DNA of 64,000 nucleotides from Rubripirellula tenax. Its GTDB lineage: Bacteria > Planctomycetota > Planctomycetia > Pirellulales > Pirellulaceae. Both the position numbers and the translations under genes were made by a program. Positions 17,232-27,065 of the stretch are shown piece by piece. The DNA lies in assembly GCF_007860125.1 (NCBI RefSeq), contig NZ_SJPW01000007.1, positions 602,626 to 666,625 on the forward strand. Direction: 5' to 3'. The notes under the pieces are model-generated. The model was given only the letters and a program-made list of their open reading frames with translations. It was not told the origin of the DNA and searched no databases. Within the stretch, counting starts at the first letter, position 1. Every line of letters starts with the position of its first letter.

Positions 17232-18533
17232 ATGTTCGAACTTTGTGACCCAACCGCTCACCTGTCGCGACGCACCTTGCTGGGCGCCGGCAGCGGTGCG
17301 TTGATGTTGTCGTCGATCGCGCGAACCCTCGCATTGGCCGACGAGCAAGGGAAAACGGATTCCGCAAAGCCTCGCAACGTGATCTTGCTTTGGTGCGAAG
17401 GTGCGCCCAGCCAACTGGAGACGTTCGATCCCCATGTCGGTACGAAGATCGGTGGAGACGTGAAAGCCATCGGAACAACGATTCCGAAGATTCAGATTTC
17501 TGACTTGCTGCCACGCACGGCCGAGATGATGCATCTGACATCGCTCGTCCGTAGCGTCACCAGCAAAGAGGGCGATCATGCCCGCGCGGTTTACAACATC
17601 AAAACCGGGTATCGGCTGGACCCCACACTGCGGCACCCGGCCATCGGCGCCGTGCTGTGTCACGCCGACGACTCGGGAGGCGATATCCCACGTCATATTT
17701 CGATCTTGCCCGGGCAATTGCCGGGACGCGGCGGTTACTTGGGCGCGGCGTATGACGCTTTCAAAATCAATGATCCGGCAGGGCCCGTTCCCGACATCAC
17801 GCGGCGTGTGGATGAAGAACGCTTCGATCGCCGAGTCGCTGACCTGTACGACGTCGTGGAGAAAGAGTTTCGCCGCGGCCGACTGCAAAAAATGGAGACC
17901 GATCGAACGCTTCACCAAACCGCGACCGATGCGGCCCTGCGGATGATGTCCAGCGAACAATTGGGGGCGTTTGACGTTTCCGACGAACCCAAGGCGGTGC
18001 GCGAAGCCTTTGGGGACACGCCATTCGGACGCGGATGCTTGGCGGCGACGCGATTGATTGAAGTGGGCGCCCGGTGTGTCGAAGTCACCCTCGGTGGCTG
18101 GGACTCGCACGTCACCAACCACACGCTTCAGTCATCGGCTTGTGAGAAATTGGACCCGGCGCTCGCGGCCCTACTGCAACGACTCGAGGACCGCGATTTG
18201 CTCGATTCAACGCTGGTGGTTTGTGGCGGAGAGTTTGGTCGTACGCCGAACCACAATCCGGCCGAGGGGCGCGACCACTGGCCGCACGGGTTTTCGACTT
18301 TGTTGGCGGGGTGCGGAATCCGCCGCGGCTATGTGCATGGCGCGACATCGCCCGATCCGAAACTCGATCCGGAAAATCCGCTGGCCGACGTTTCACAGCC
18401 GGTCACCGTCGCCGACCTGCATGCAACCATCTTGTCAGTCCTAGGTGTCGACTATTCCGAGGAATTGGACACACCCATCGGTCGACCGCTCAAACGCAGC
18501 GAAGGAACACCGATTGCCTCGATCATGGCTTGA
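17232..18533 (+). CDS. DUF1501 protein with Tat signal
   Basis: A 433-residue member of the alkaline-phosphatase/sulfatase-like DUF1501 family. The N-terminus carries a twin-arginine leader (SRRTLLGAGSGALMLSS), so it is exported folded. Family landmarks are VILLWCEGAPSQLETFDP, YNIKTGYRLDP, VTLGGWDSHVTN, VCGGEFGRTPNHN and GRDHWPHGF, the last holding likely metal-binding Asp/His residues. It forms a pair with the DUF1549/DUF1553 gene. The substrate is unknown. An in-frame ATG at 17217 is possible but less fitting. Confidence 0.92.
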   Translation: MFELCDPTAHLSRRTLLGAGSGALMLSSIARTLALADEQGKTDSAKPRNVILLWCEGAPSQLETFDPHVGTKIGGDVKAIGTTIPKIQISDLLPRTAEMMHLTSLVRSVTSKEGDHARAVYNIKTGYRLDPTLRHPAIGAVLCHADDSGGDIPRHISILPGQLPGRGGYLGAAYDAFKINDPAGPVPDITRRVDEERFDRRVADLYDVVEKEFRRGRLQKMETDRTLHQTATDAALRMMSSEQLGAFDVSDEPKAVREAFGDTPFGRGCLAATRLIEVGARCVEVTLGGWDSHVTNHTLQSSACEKLDPALAALLQRLEDRDLLDSTLVVCGGEFGRTPNHNPAEGRDHWPHGFSTLLAGCGIRRGYVHGATSPDPKLDPENPLADVSQPVTVADLHATILSVLGVDYSEELDTPIGRPLKRSEGTPIASIMA

Positions 18534-18859
18534 CCCCTTCGATTCGTCAGCGGCAGTGTCCCAGACTTGCAGGGCTGATCAGTTTTCCAACTTTGGCAAC
18601 GATCCAAGACAATTCGAACTACCTAGTTTCAACAACTGATTTCTCTTGCCCCGACTTGCCAGTCGCCTCGGCCGTCTCGCTGATGTAGCTTAAAGTGCCG
18701 TGGATAGGCGCGCACGACGACCAGTGCATACAACTTTTCGCGTCGAAGGCTTGCCTTTGATGGCCAAGTTTCGTATCGATTAGATTCTCGGCGGCTCCGA
18801 AAAGACGGTCCGCCAACCGTTCGACATCCCACCTGCCTGTAATCAGGAACCCCCACCCG
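18534..18859. other. Intergenic region without visible feature
   Basis: A 326-bp gap between the DUF1501 gene and the cyclophilin gene on the same strand. It should hold the cyclophilin promoter. I find no convincing hairpin, repeat or small gene in it. Confidence 0.5.
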
Positions 18860-19471
18860 ATGCTCAACCGACTCTCGTTCTGCTTTGCCGCTGCGCTCGC
18901 TGTTGTCTCCTGGATCCCAAATTCGGCCCACGCCGAGGATCCGATTTTGGTAGAGATCGATACGAGTGAAGGGGCGATCATCCTGGAATTGGACAAGGAA
19001 AATGCGCCGCTGACGGTCGCAAATTTCTTGGAGTACATCAAGAAGGGGCATTACGCCGGCACGATCTTTCACCGCGTGATTCCCGATTTCATGATTCAGG
19101 GCGGCGGAATGGACGCTTCGATGAAGGAAAGGGACACGCTTCCGCCGGTTAGAAATGAAGGCGCGAACGGACTGAAAAACGACGAATACACCGTCGCGAT
19201 GGCTCGAACTGGGGATCCGCACAGCGCCACGAGCCAGTTTTTCATCAATACCGGTAAAAATAATGGTTTTTTAAACCGTTCGGACCCGCGATCCGATGGT
19301 TACGGGTACGCAGTGTTTGGAAAAGTCTTTGATGGCAAAGAAGTCGTCGACAAAATTGAGGCCAAACAGACGCGTTCGGTGCCTGTTCCGGGTGCCGGTT
19401 TGATGGAGGATGTCCCGGTCGAACCGATCACAATCAAGGGTGTGAAGGTCATGTCGGGGGCTGCGGAGTAG
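18860..19471 (+). CDS. Exported cyclophilin-type peptidyl-prolyl isomerase
   Basis: A 203-residue protein with a signal peptide (RLSFCFAAALAVVSWIP, cleavage near SAHA-ED) and a complete bacterial cyclophilin domain. Landmarks are ENAPLTVANFLEYIKKGHY, GTIFHRVIPDFMIQGGG (with the catalytic-region Arg), ATSQFFINTGKN and YAVFGKVFDG. It speeds cis-trans proline isomerisation, here in an exported compartment. It stands alone, followed by the tRNA-Thr region. Confidence 0.93.
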   Translation: MLNRLSFCFAAALAVVSWIPNSAHAEDPILVEIDTSEGAIILELDKENAPLTVANFLEYIKKGHYAGTIFHRVIPDFMIQGGGMDASMKERDTLPPVRNEGANGLKNDEYTVAMARTGDPHSATSQFFINTGKNNGFLNRSDPRSDGYGYAVFGKVFDGKEVVDKIEAKQTRSVPVPGAGLMEDVPVEPITIKGVKVMSGAAE

Positions 19472-19665
19472 TTCGCGGCGGGACAAAAGAGGCGGTTCGG
19501 GCTTCTTAAGCTGTTTTTCCCGGCCGCCAGTCGTCCGCCTCTTGACGATATTTGTCGAAATAACCTATTTTTCTCTTTGGCGACGAATTTTGGCACGCGT
19601 GTTTTTTTCGGTTCGATCCGATAGACTTTCGCATTCCAAACAAACTTTGCCAATCTCGTTCGATG

Positions 19666-19739
19666 GCCAGCGTAGCTTCAATTGGCAGAGCAACGCATTC
19701 GTAATGCGTAGGTTGTGGGTTCAAATCCCACCGCTGGCT
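19666..19739 (+). tRNA. tRNA-Thr (anticodon CGT)
   Basis: A complete cloverleaf can be drawn. The acceptor arms GCCAGCG (19666-19672) and CGCTGGC (19732-19738) pair fully. The anticodon stem ACGCA/TGCGT encloses TTCGTAA with anticodon CGT at 19700-19702, and the T arm is GTGGG-TTCAAAT-CCCAC. The anticodon CGU reads ACG (threonine). No CCA is encoded. Confidence 0.93.
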
Positions 19740-19831
19740 TTTTTCGACCGCCGAACTGTGAAGTTCGGCGCCGAGATGCTCCCCATCAATTGCTTTGTAC
19801 GCCCCCCTCAATGGGCAGGAGACTTGTGTCG

Positions 19832-21163
19832 ATGAGTGAAACCGATCTCGACGTTCTCGACCTGAAAGATATGGTTCTGGCCAACAACTCGTTCGGCCCC
19901 GCCGACGTGGGCAAGATCCGCAAGGCGATCTCGGAAAACTATGGCCATTTCGGCGAACTTCGTGACGCCGTCAACGAAATGGACGACGACGATTCGCTTA
20001 GCCCTGCCGGGATGACGAAGAAAGGCGTTTGCGAATTTCTTCTGGGCCGGTTCCGTGAATCGCTGTCAACATTGCAGTCCGCTGATGGCGGCGCGATGGC
20101 GCTGTTCTATCAAGCTCGGTGCCAATTCGAGCTTGGGAAGTTTGAAGACGCAGTTGCGGCTTACGAGAAGTCTCAAACATCGGGCTACAACGACGACCAA
20201 TGCAAAATTGGTATCGCCGAGTGTCATCGCTATGCCGGGCGCGTCGACGACGCTTTGGCGATTTTGGACAATATTTTCGGACCAGCCGAGCAAACGGCCG
20301 ACTACATGTACCAACGGGCCGCTACCGTTGCGGCAGTGGGCGGTCGCATGGAAGAAGCGTTGGCGCTTTACCAACGTGCGGTCAACACCGACGAAAATCA
20401 CGCCGGCGCCCTGTTCGGCCTGGCGCTCGAAAACGACCGCATGGGCAACGACAAGGAAAGCTTGGCGTTGTACGAGCGTGCTGCGAAGACGTTCCCAACC
20501 GGAATCGGCGCTCTGATCAACTTGGGTTTGATCTATGAAGACAACAACAAGTTCGACAAGGCCCAGCTTTGCTACAAGCGAATTCTTGATTGTTACCCCG
20601 ACCATCCGCAAGCACAGCTTTACATGAAGGATGCTGCCGCCACCGGCAACATGCTTTATGACGAAGAAGCCCAACGTCGCAACGATCGCCTGGCACAGAT
20701 TCTGAACATGCCGGTGACGAACTTTGAATTGAGCGTTCGAAGCCGAAACTGCTTGCAGAAAATGGGCATCGACACGATCGGCGATTTGACGCGCACGAGC
20801 GAAGCGGAACTGCTGAGCAGCAAGAACTTCGGTGAAACCAGCCTGTTCGAAATTCGCGAGATGTTGACCAGCAAGGGTTTGAGCCTTGGTCAATTCGCGC
20901 ATGAGAAAAAGAGTAACGATCCGCCGTTGGACACCAGCCACATGTCGGCTGATGAGCAGGCGTTGTTGGATCGCCCGATTTCAGATTTGAATTTGTCGGT
21001 TCGTGCTCGCAAGTGCATGGCGAGACTGCAACTAAACTCGATCGGCGAGCTGATCCGAAAGACGGGCGACGATATGTTGGAGTGCAAGAACTTCGGCGTG
21101 ACTAGCTTGAATGAAGTTCGCGAAAAGCTAACCGACCTCGGTTTGAAGATGCGTGGGGACTGA
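19832..21163 (+). CDS. TPR protein with two RNA polymerase alpha-CTD modules
   Basis: A 443-residue cytoplasmic protein. Start at 19832, with AGGAG 10 bases upstream. Residues about 45-285 are a run of roughly six TPR helical hairpins (for example [20 protein letters not shown] and [20 protein letters not shown]). Residues about 294-350 closely follow the C-terminal domain of the RNA polymerase alpha subunit: [10 protein letters not shown], then [26 protein letters not shown] and KGLSLG. R303 and N306 match the DNA-contacting Arg and Asn of E. coli alpha. A second, more diverged copy (about 382-438) keeps the Arg (R391) but has Lys for the Asn. No alpha N-terminal domain is present. It could bind UP-element-like DNA or RNA polymerase partners. 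The role is unknown. tgt follows after 14 bp. Confidence 0.88.
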   Translation: MSETDLDVLDLKDMVLANNSFGPADVGKIRKAISENYGHFGELRDAVNEMDDDDSLSPAGMTKKGVCEFLLGRFRESLSTLQSADGGAMALFYQARCQFELGKFEDAVAAYEKSQTSGYNDDQCKIGIAECHRYAGRVDDALAILDNIFGPAEQTADYMYQRAATVAAVGGRMEEALALYQRAVNTDENHAGALFGLALENDRMGNDKESLALYERAAKTFPTGIGALINLGLIYEDNNKFDKAQLCYKRILDCYPDHPQAQLYMKDAAATGNMLYDEEAQRRNDRLAQILNMPVTNFELSVRSRNCLQKMGIDTIGDLTRTSEAELLSSKNFGETSLFEIREMLTSKGLSLGQFAHEKKSNDPPLDTSHMSADEQALLDRPISDLNLSVRARKCMARLQLNSIGELIRKTGDDMLECKNFGVTSLNEVREKLTDLGLKMRGD

Positions 21164-21177
21164 TCGCCGAACTTTTC

Positions 21178-22314
21178 ATGAGCCAGTTTCAATTTGAACT
21201 CTCACACCGCGACGCGTCCACTTCGGCGCGCCGCGGTGTTTTTTTGACGCCTCACGGCCCGGTCCAAACACCGGGCTTCATGCCCGTTGGTACCCAGGGA
21301 ACGGTCAAAGGCGTCACGATTGATCAGGTCAAGGAAACGGGCGCCCACATGATCTTGGGCAACACGTACCACTTAGCCTTGCGCCCCGGTCATGAAACCG
21401 TGCGTCGGCTCGGCGGACTTCATGGAATGTCCCGTTGGGAAGGTCCGATTCTGACCGATAGCGGCGGCTTCCAAATCTTTTCTCTCGGGGCCATCAACCA
21501 AGTCACCGAAGAAGCGGCCACGTTCCGCAGTCACATCGACGGTGCCGAAGTTCGTTTGACCCCCGAGCATTCAATTGAGATCCAAGAATCGCTCGGCAGT
21601 GATGTCGCCATGGTGCTTGATCACGTCGTTGCGCTGCCTGCCGAACCCGGCGTGGTCGAAGACGCGATGGCGCGATCGATCCGCTGGGCCAAACGTTGTC
21701 TGGAAGCGGCAACCCGGGATGACCAAGCCAAGTTTGCGATCGTTCAGGGCGGGCTAGACGTCGAGCTAAGAATTCAGTGTGCCCGCGAACTGTCATCGAT
21801 GAACTTCGATGGCTACGCAGTTGGTGGCTTGAGCGTCGGTGAAGCGCCATCGGAAATGTATCGCATCACAGCGGCAACGTGTCCGGAACTTCCTGAGGAC
21901 AAGCCGAGATACTTGATGGGTGTCGGAACGCCGATCGACCTGATCGAAAGCGTTGCCCGTGGTATCGATTTGTTCGATTGTGTGATGCCGACGCGTAACG
22001 GACGGAACGGATTGGCGTTCACCGACGAAGGAAAGTTGAAACTTCGAAACGCGATCCACAAAGAAGACACTCGTCCGATCGAAGCCCATTGCCCGTGCTT
22101 GGCGTGCCGCCACAGTCGCGGTTACCTCCGGCACCTCTTCGTCGCTGGTGAGATGTTGGGACCGATTCTGTTGTCGATTCACAACTTGACGTACTACCAG
22201 CGCGTCATGCAGGGTGCCCGCGACGCCATCGAGCAGAATCGTTTCGCCGACTATGCCCGCGAAAAGAAAGCAGGATGGGGAATCGCGGACGTGGCGGAGC
22301 AACCGGGCGCGTAA
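21178..22314 (+). CDS. tgt: tRNA-guanine transglycosylase
   Basis: A 378-residue TIM-barrel enzyme, standard length. It swaps guanine-34 for preQ1 in tRNAs with GUN anticodons, on the way to queuosine. Family markers are [25 protein letters not shown], the catalytic [24 protein letters not shown] and GGLSVGE, and the catalytic-Asp region [13 protein letters not shown]. The zinc site is CPCLAC with a later His ([11 protein letters not shown]). It probably shares a transcript with the TPR/alpha-CTD gene (14 bp apart). No other queuosine genes are near. Confidence 0.97.
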   Translation: MSQFQFELSHRDASTSARRGVFLTPHGPVQTPGFMPVGTQGTVKGVTIDQVKETGAHMILGNTYHLALRPGHETVRRLGGLHGMSRWEGPILTDSGGFQIFSLGAINQVTEEAATFRSHIDGAEVRLTPEHSIEIQESLGSDVAMVLDHVVALPAEPGVVEDAMARSIRWAKRCLEAATRDDQAKFAIVQGGLDVELRIQCARELSSMNFDGYAVGGLSVGEAPSEMYRITAATCPELPEDKPRYLMGVGTPIDLIESVARGIDLFDCVMPTRNGRNGLAFTDEGKLKLRNAIHKEDTRPIEAHCPCLACRHSRGYLRHLFVAGEMLGPILLSIHNLTYYQRVMQGARDAIEQNRFADYAREKKAGWGIADVAEQPGA

Positions 22315-22364
22315 GATGCAAGCGTGTCGGCGCGATGCAGACCGCTGGAAGGCACCTACGCTTC

Positions 22365-23258
22365 TTAATCGGCGATGTATTCGACGAGCGTCTTTTTCGG
22401 AACGGGCAACTTCAATAGCGGTGCAAAATCGGCAGTCGATTGGTCGACGGTCGCGAACAACTCAGCAAGTTGAGCGTCGGTTTGGCCGGTCAGTTGTTTG
22501 AACCCGGCGACGAACTCGGCTTGTTCTTGCCAATGGTCGTCACAGCAGGACGGCAGCAGCGATGCCAATGCGACACAGGCGGGGCCCTGTTGTTCTTTTC
22601 CGCCGGCCAGCAATTCATCAAGATGCGTGTGCTGAGCGATCAGGGTGACAAACTCCTCGGGCAGGTTCCAACGCGACGCCAACATGGCGGCCGCATCGGC
22701 GTGATCCCATCCAAACAGCTCTTTTTCTAGACCGCTCAAGCGACGTCCCTCAGCGGCACGGCGCGTAACCAACGACTCGTATTCGGCGGGGAGCTCTTTC
22801 AACAAAAGCGGGATGGCCATGTCTTGCAGCAGCGCGCCGGCAAACAGATCCTCGGCCGACGCAAGCTTCAGCGATCGACCGACCATCCGAGCGAACAAGG
22901 CGCGTCGTAGCGAGTCTTGCCAAAGCGACTTCAAGTCGAACGGGCCAAACGTCGGATTGGGAATGACGCTGAAGACGGCGTTCCACAGTGCGAAGTTGGT
23001 GATCGCTCGCGTTCCCACAAGCGTCAACGCTTGCTGGACGCTCATGATTTCGCGGCTGAAACCGAAGTACGAAGAGTTGACGAACTTCAAGACTTGGCCC
23101 ATCAATCCGGGGTCCGCTTCGATCGGCTTTGCGAAATCCGATGGACCGCAGTCTTCATTCTGCGATAGTTGCAGGAGCCCGATGGCGCTGTGCGGAAGTG
23201 CCGGCAGTACGTCGGAATGAAATACGTCTTGAAGTGCGGGTGTTGCGGCGGTCGACAT
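22365..23258 (-). CDS. HDOD domain protein
   Basis: A 297-residue protein from the ATG at 23258. The HDOD domain spans about residues 10-215, with LPHSAIGLLQLSQNED, IEADPGLMGQVLKFVNSSYF, ALTLVGTRAITNFALW and FAGALLQDMAIPLLLKEL, a layout typical of the family. HDOD proteins are degenerate HD relatives used in signalling, and the metal-binding HD pair is not clear here. No extra GGDEF or EAL domain. The signal and target are unknown. Confidence 0.85.
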   Translation of the reverse strand: MSTAATPALQDVFHSDVLPALPHSAIGLLQLSQNEDCGPSDFAKPIEADPGLMGQVLKFVNSSYFGFSREIMSVQQALTLVGTRAITNFALWNAVFSVIPNPTFGPFDLKSLWQDSLRRALFARMVGRSLKLASAEDLFAGALLQDMAIPLLLKELPAEYESLVTRRAAEGRRLSGLEKELFGWDHADAAAMLASRWNLPEEFVTLIAQHTHLDELLAGGKEQQGPACVALASLLPSCCDDHWQEQAEFVAGFKQLTGQTDAQLAELFATVDQSTADFAPLLKLPVPKKTLVEYIAD

Positions 23259-23643
23259 AGCGGTCAAACTCTTGTGCGAAAAGTCACGGGACGAGATTGC
23301 CGGATACGATGTTCCCGGCAAGATCCGACTTCTGAAACGTAGGTCGCGCATGGTCCGTTTGACGACGTTTTCTGATTAGCTTTTGTTTCGACTGCCTTCG
23401 ACTTGATGGAATTTGTCGATTATTCCGACGACGACACAAGGTCCGGAGCACCGGCAACGATGGTGTCGGCGTTGCGATCGGGCAACACTCGTCGACATGT
23501 GGCTGCACCGGAGTGTTGCGTTTGCACCACATTCGACGGAGCGACCAGCGATGCGTCCCTGCGAAATCCCGTGTTTTACGGGTTTCGATGCCGATTCGTC
23601 GCTGGCGGCATGTAACGGACCGGGAAGTGCGAAGTGTTCCACG
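23259..23643. other. Divergent intergenic region with a 9-bp inverted repeat
   Basis: The gap lies between the HDOD gene and a plus-strand membrane protein. It contains GCAACACTC (23482-23490) and its exact complement GAGTGTTGC (23511-23519), 20 bases apart. This may be a hairpin or an operator. Part of the region could belong to the downstream gene if that gene starts at an earlier in-frame ATG (23413 or 23551). Confidence 0.45.
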
Positions 23644-24096
23644 ATGGAGTACTTCTCGATTCATCCTGATGACGCCCGCTGGCTTGCCCGCTGGCTGCGA
23701 AACAACGCTTGTGGTGTTGTGGTCTTGGTTGCGCTGTGGGCTGCGATAGCTCACGATCCACCAACACCGGCATCTTGGGTGGGCACGGCGTCGGCGACAT
23801 CCGATACTTCCATCAGCAGTGACGGAGAAAGGGTTGGCGTGCCTTCGACGATCGTTTCCCACCAACCGGTCGGATGGCGACGTACGGCAACGGGCTGGGA
23901 AGACAGTTCCAAGTGGGCGCCGTTGCCACGCCCGTTGGGCCAGTGGATTGCGGCCCAGCAAGATCGCGAACCACTGTGGGCGGCCAGAATTCTGGCAACC
24001 CTTCGTGATACGCCGCCACTGATCTTTGCTCTTTTTCAGATCACCGCCATTACGGCGGTTGTGGCATTTACGGAACGGCGAAAGCAGACCGCCTAG
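23644..24096 (+). CDS. Small protein with two membrane segments, function unknown
   Basis: A 150-residue protein from the ATG at 23644. It has a membrane segment near residues 20-40 (CGVVVLVALWAAIAH), a soluble middle with a tryptophan-rich stretch (VGWRRTATGWEDSSKWAPL) and a second membrane segment near the end (LIFALFQITAITAVVAF). The topology suggests both ends inside and the middle outside. I recognise no family. Earlier in-frame ATGs at 23413 and 23551 would add cysteine-rich sequence. The stop overlaps the stop of the convergent gene by 4 bases. An opposing 306-residue frame over the same DNA looks like a shadow (Arg-rich, no domain). Confidence 0.6.
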   Translation: MEYFSIHPDDARWLARWLRNNACGVVVLVALWAAIAHDPPTPASWVGTASATSDTSISSDGERVGVPSTIVSHQPVGWRRTATGWEDSSKWAPLPRPLGQWIAAQQDREPLWAARILATLRDTPPLIFALFQITAITAVVAFTERRKQTA

Positions 24097-24989
24097 GGAC
24101 GACTGGCTGTTCGTTCGACGCCATCGACTAGGCTCTCGGTCATTCGTGCGCGGTATTCCATCAAGCTGTTGGCGCCTTGAAAGCCGACGACCGTTTCGTC
24201 CCAATTGAGTTGCTTGCTGATCATGCGACCGGCGTCGACGTCGAATCGGATTTCACCGTTGCTGAGTTGTTGGACCACTTGGGCGCGAACGCTTTCGTCG
24301 TCGATCGGTGTCAGCGGTTCGCTACGAATCGACAGCGTAGCGACGCCCGTTTGAACCTTTTCCAGCGTGAATAGTTCGCGGATCTTGATGATCTTGACGT
24401 CACCGGCTTCGGTTCGTGCCTTGACCTCGCGTGGCACCGACCAAGACGCACCGATGGCGACCGGCTCGTCCGGAAGTGCGATGGAAAGTGATCCCATTCC
24501 GAGGGTAGCCTTGGTGCCACCGAAGTCTTCACGGTTGGTTTCTTGGCCGCGTGGATTGATGGTGATCGTTGAAAGCTTTTCGCCAATCTGTTCGGCAACC
24601 TTCTCGAAAACCGCGACGGGCTTTTCACCACTGGTGCTGTCCCAGCGAAGCTCTTCGTTTTCGCCTTGTTGCTGTGTCATCGCGACGGAATCGACGTAGT
24701 GCTCAAACGTCATTCCGTCCGCCTTGGCATCTGTAACGTTCCAGTGGCGCTGGCTGGTCGTGTGGACGTTCGAAATTTCTTCGGCACCGCGGATACGAGT
24801 TTTCGTCTTGGCGATGTGAGTGACCTCGTAGCGAATTTTCTCGCCCGGCTTCAAAGAGTAGCGAAGCAAGTACTTCTCACCGGTCGGGGAATCGGACGCT
24901 GGCTCGTCGGCGAAAGTGTGACCCGACAGTGTGGTGCTGCAGCAAACCAAACCAACAACGGCAACCATGGCCCAAAAATTACGATGCAC
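24093..24989 (-). CDS. Exported protein of unknown function
   Basis: A 298-residue protein from a GTG at 24989. This start is preceded by AAGGAG (25000-25005) at good spacing and gives a signal peptide (FWAMVAVVGLVCCSTTLSG, cleavage before DEPAS). The mature part is all-beta in character, with strands such as YLLRYSLKPGEKIRYEVTHI and a segment EIRFDVDAGRMISKQLNWDE. This resembles the planctomycete exported proteins annotated as DUF6263-like, but that match is from memory. A longer frame from 25118 lacks a ribosome site. Confidence 0.65.
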   Translation of the reverse strand: MHRNFWAMVAVVGLVCCSTTLSGHTFADEPASDSPTGEKYLLRYSLKPGEKIRYEVTHIAKTKTRIRGAEEISNVHTTSQRHWNVTDAKADGMTFEHYVDSVAMTQQQGENEELRWDSTSGEKPVAVFEKVAEQIGEKLSTITINPRGQETNREDFGGTKATLGMGSLSIALPDEPVAIGASWSVPREVKARTEAGDVKIIKIRELFTLEKVQTGVATLSIRSEPLTPIDDESVRAQVVQQLSNGEIRFDVDAGRMISKQLNWDETVVGFQGANSLMEYRARMTESLVDGVERTASRP

Positions 24990-25136
24990 GAGTGCGGTCT
25001 CCTTACGCGTCAAAACGAATGTTTCACGCTGGGAAAATCGCAGATCGTTGAAACTGTAGCAAGAGCGATCTTGGGATATCACGCGAAGGGTGATGTGTTC
25101 ATTTCTGGACCCAGACAACCGAATGCCGCCGGGTGG

Positions 25137-27065
25137 TCACACTTTGGCGGGGACCGAGTCTCGGCAAGCTTGGGCAATCGCCTCGGGGCTTAGTCCGTGT
25201 TCGTGTAGCAGTTCGCTGCGGTCGCCGTGATCGATGAATCGATCGGGCAACGCACAAACGCGGATGGAACGCGTATCGAGTCGCTGCTCGACGGCCGATT
25301 CGATGAACGCGGATCCGAAACCGCCCATTCTTGCGCCTTCTTCGACCGTGATCACGAACCGTCCCGATACAACCGTTTCACGGACCATGGCTTCATCGAT
25401 CGGTTTGACGAATCGAGCATTGACGACACCGACGTCCAAGTCGCCCTCGAGCAATTCGGCCGCTGCGATCGCTTGCTCTAGCATCGCACCGAATGCGACG
25501 ATGGTGCCGTCGGTTCCTTGCCGGATGACTTCCGATTTGCCAATCTCGATCGGGGCAGGATCGTGATTCAATTGAATCGCCGAGGCTTTGGGGTATCGAA
25601 TACTGCACGGGTGGTCATGGCCCAGTGACGCTTGCAGCATCAATTCGAATTCCGCTGCGTAGCCGGGTGCCATACACACCATGTTTGGGAACACTCGCAT
25701 GTAACCAATGTCGAACAAACCGTGGTGCGTGGGGCCGTCTGGGCCCGTCAAACCAGCTCGATCCAACAAGAACGTGACGGGCAAGTCTTGTAACGCTACC
25801 TCTTGGAAGATTTGGTCGTAGCTACGCTGCAGAAACGTGCTGTAGATGTCCACGATCGGTCGAAGGCCGGTTTTGCATTGTCCGGCAGCGAACGCGACGG
25901 CGTGTGATTCGCAGATGCCGACATCGAAGAATCGGTCCGGAAACTTTTCGCGAACGGGTTCAAGTTTGTTGCCCTGGCACATCGCCGCGGTAGTGATCGT
26001 GACACGCGGATCAGCGGCCATCGCTTTGCGGACGGCATCGCGAGCGTGAAGCGTGTAGGGCGGAAGCCCATCGCTTTTCTGGGTGACCAAATTGCCGGCG
26101 CTGTCTTTGAACGCGGGTGGCGTATGGAAATAGACCGGATCTTCCGCCGCCGGTTTGTATCCGTGACCCTTCTCGGTGACCACGTGCAAGAGAACCGGTC
26201 CGCTGATTTCTCTCGCCATCAACAGATACTTTCGCACCAGCGCAATGTCGTGGCCATCGATCGGTCCGACGTAGCGAATGCCAAGTTCTTCGAACAGCAT
26301 GCCGCCGAGCAATCCGGCTTTGACGCCCTCCTTCATTTGGGCCAGCAAGCGTTCGGCCGGATCGCCGAACATAGGTACTCGGTCAAGCAGTTTGACGACT
26401 TCGCTTTTCAGTCCCGTGTAAAACGGATTACTTCGCAAGCGATCCAGGTAATTTGCGACCGACCCGACCCGCGGGCAGATCGACATTTTGTTGTCGTTTA
26501 AAACGATGGTCAGGTCGTCACCCAACTCACCCGCATTATTCATGGCCTCGAAGACGATTCCGCTTGGGAATGCGCCGTCGCCGATCACGGCGACGGTTCG
26601 ACGGTTTTTTTGGCCACCAATGACGTCGCCGCTGCGCAGTCCCACTGCGGTGCTAACGCTACACCCGGCGTGGCCCGTCATGAACAGGTCGTAAACGCTC
26701 TCGTGCGGATTGGGATACCCCATCAACCCCCCGGCGGTGCGTATCGACGGAAAATCGTGATAGCGGCCCGTCACCAACTTGTGGGGATAAACTTGGTGCC
26801 CGGTGTCCCAAATCAATCGGTCGGTGCGGAAGTCGAATTCGCAGTGAAGCGCCAAGCACAATTCGACGACACCCAAGTTCGACGCGAAGTGGGCCGTCCG
26901 GGTGGCTAGCAGATTGCACAGCACGTCGCGGATCTCGGCTCCAACCGATTCCAGTTGCTCGGGTGTGAACGTCCGAAGCGGCATCGCATCAGTCAAACCG
27001 GCAAGCAACGGATGCTGGCCAAGCGGATGATGGTGCGTGTCTTTTCCAGGGGATGTAGATTTCAT
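25137..27065 (-). CDS. dxs: 1-deoxy-D-xylulose-5-phosphate synthase
   Basis: A 642-residue thiamine-diphosphate enzyme, normal length. It joins pyruvate and glyceraldehyde-3-phosphate in the first step of the MEP isoprenoid pathway. Landmarks are ASNLGVVELCLALH, DTGHQVYPHKLVTGR, the ThDP motif GDGAFPSGIVFEAMNNAG ending in LNDNKMSI, GPIDGHD, the HTPPAFK segment, DRAGLTGPDGPTHHGLFD and the final EEGARMGGFGS. The ATG at 27065 shares its A with the ispA stop (TGATG), so the two genes are translationally coupled. Final gene of xseB-ispA-dxs. Confidence 0.97.
   Translation of the reverse strand: MKSTSPGKDTHHHPLGQHPLLAGLTDAMPLRTFTPEQLESVGAEIRDVLCNLLATRTAHFASNLGVVELCLALHCEFDFRTDRLIWDTGHQVYPHKLVTGRYHDFPSIRTAGGLMGYPNPHESVYDLFMTGHAGCSVSTAVGLRSGDVIGGQKNRRTVAVIGDGAFPSGIVFEAMNNAGELGDDLTIVLNDNKMSICPRVGSVANYLDRLRSNPFYTGLKSEVVKLLDRVPMFGDPAERLLAQMKEGVKAGLLGGMLFEELGIRYVGPIDGHDIALVRKYLLMAREISGPVLLHVVTEKGHGYKPAAEDPVYFHTPPAFKDSAGNLVTQKSDGLPPYTLHARDAVRKAMAADPRVTITTAAMCQGNKLEPVREKFPDRFFDVGICESHAVAFAAGQCKTGLRPIVDIYSTFLQRSYDQIFQEVALQDLPVTFLLDRAGLTGPDGPTHHGLFDIGYMRVFPNMVCMAPGYAAEFELMLQASLGHDHPCSIRYPKASAIQLNHDPAPIEIGKSEVIRQGTDGTIVAFGAMLEQAIAAAELLEGDLDVGVVNARFVKPIDEAMVRETVVSGRFVITVEEGARMGGFGSAFIESAVEQRLDTRSIRVCALPDRFIDHGDRSELLHEHGLSPEAIAQACRDSVPAKV

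Noticed and set aside
19589-19610. TGGCAC-containing stretch as a sigma-54 promoter for tRNA-Thr
   Set aside because: The -12 GC element is missing, and tRNA genes are not normally sigma-54 dependent.
20066-20941. 291-residue minus-strand frame opposite the TPR/alpha-CTD gene
   Set aside because: A shadow of a gene with clear TPR and alpha-CTD motifs; its own sequence has no recognisable domain.
23284-24204. 306-residue minus-strand frame
   Set aside because: It is extremely Arg-rich without a domain and covers the plus-strand frame that has two credible membrane segments.
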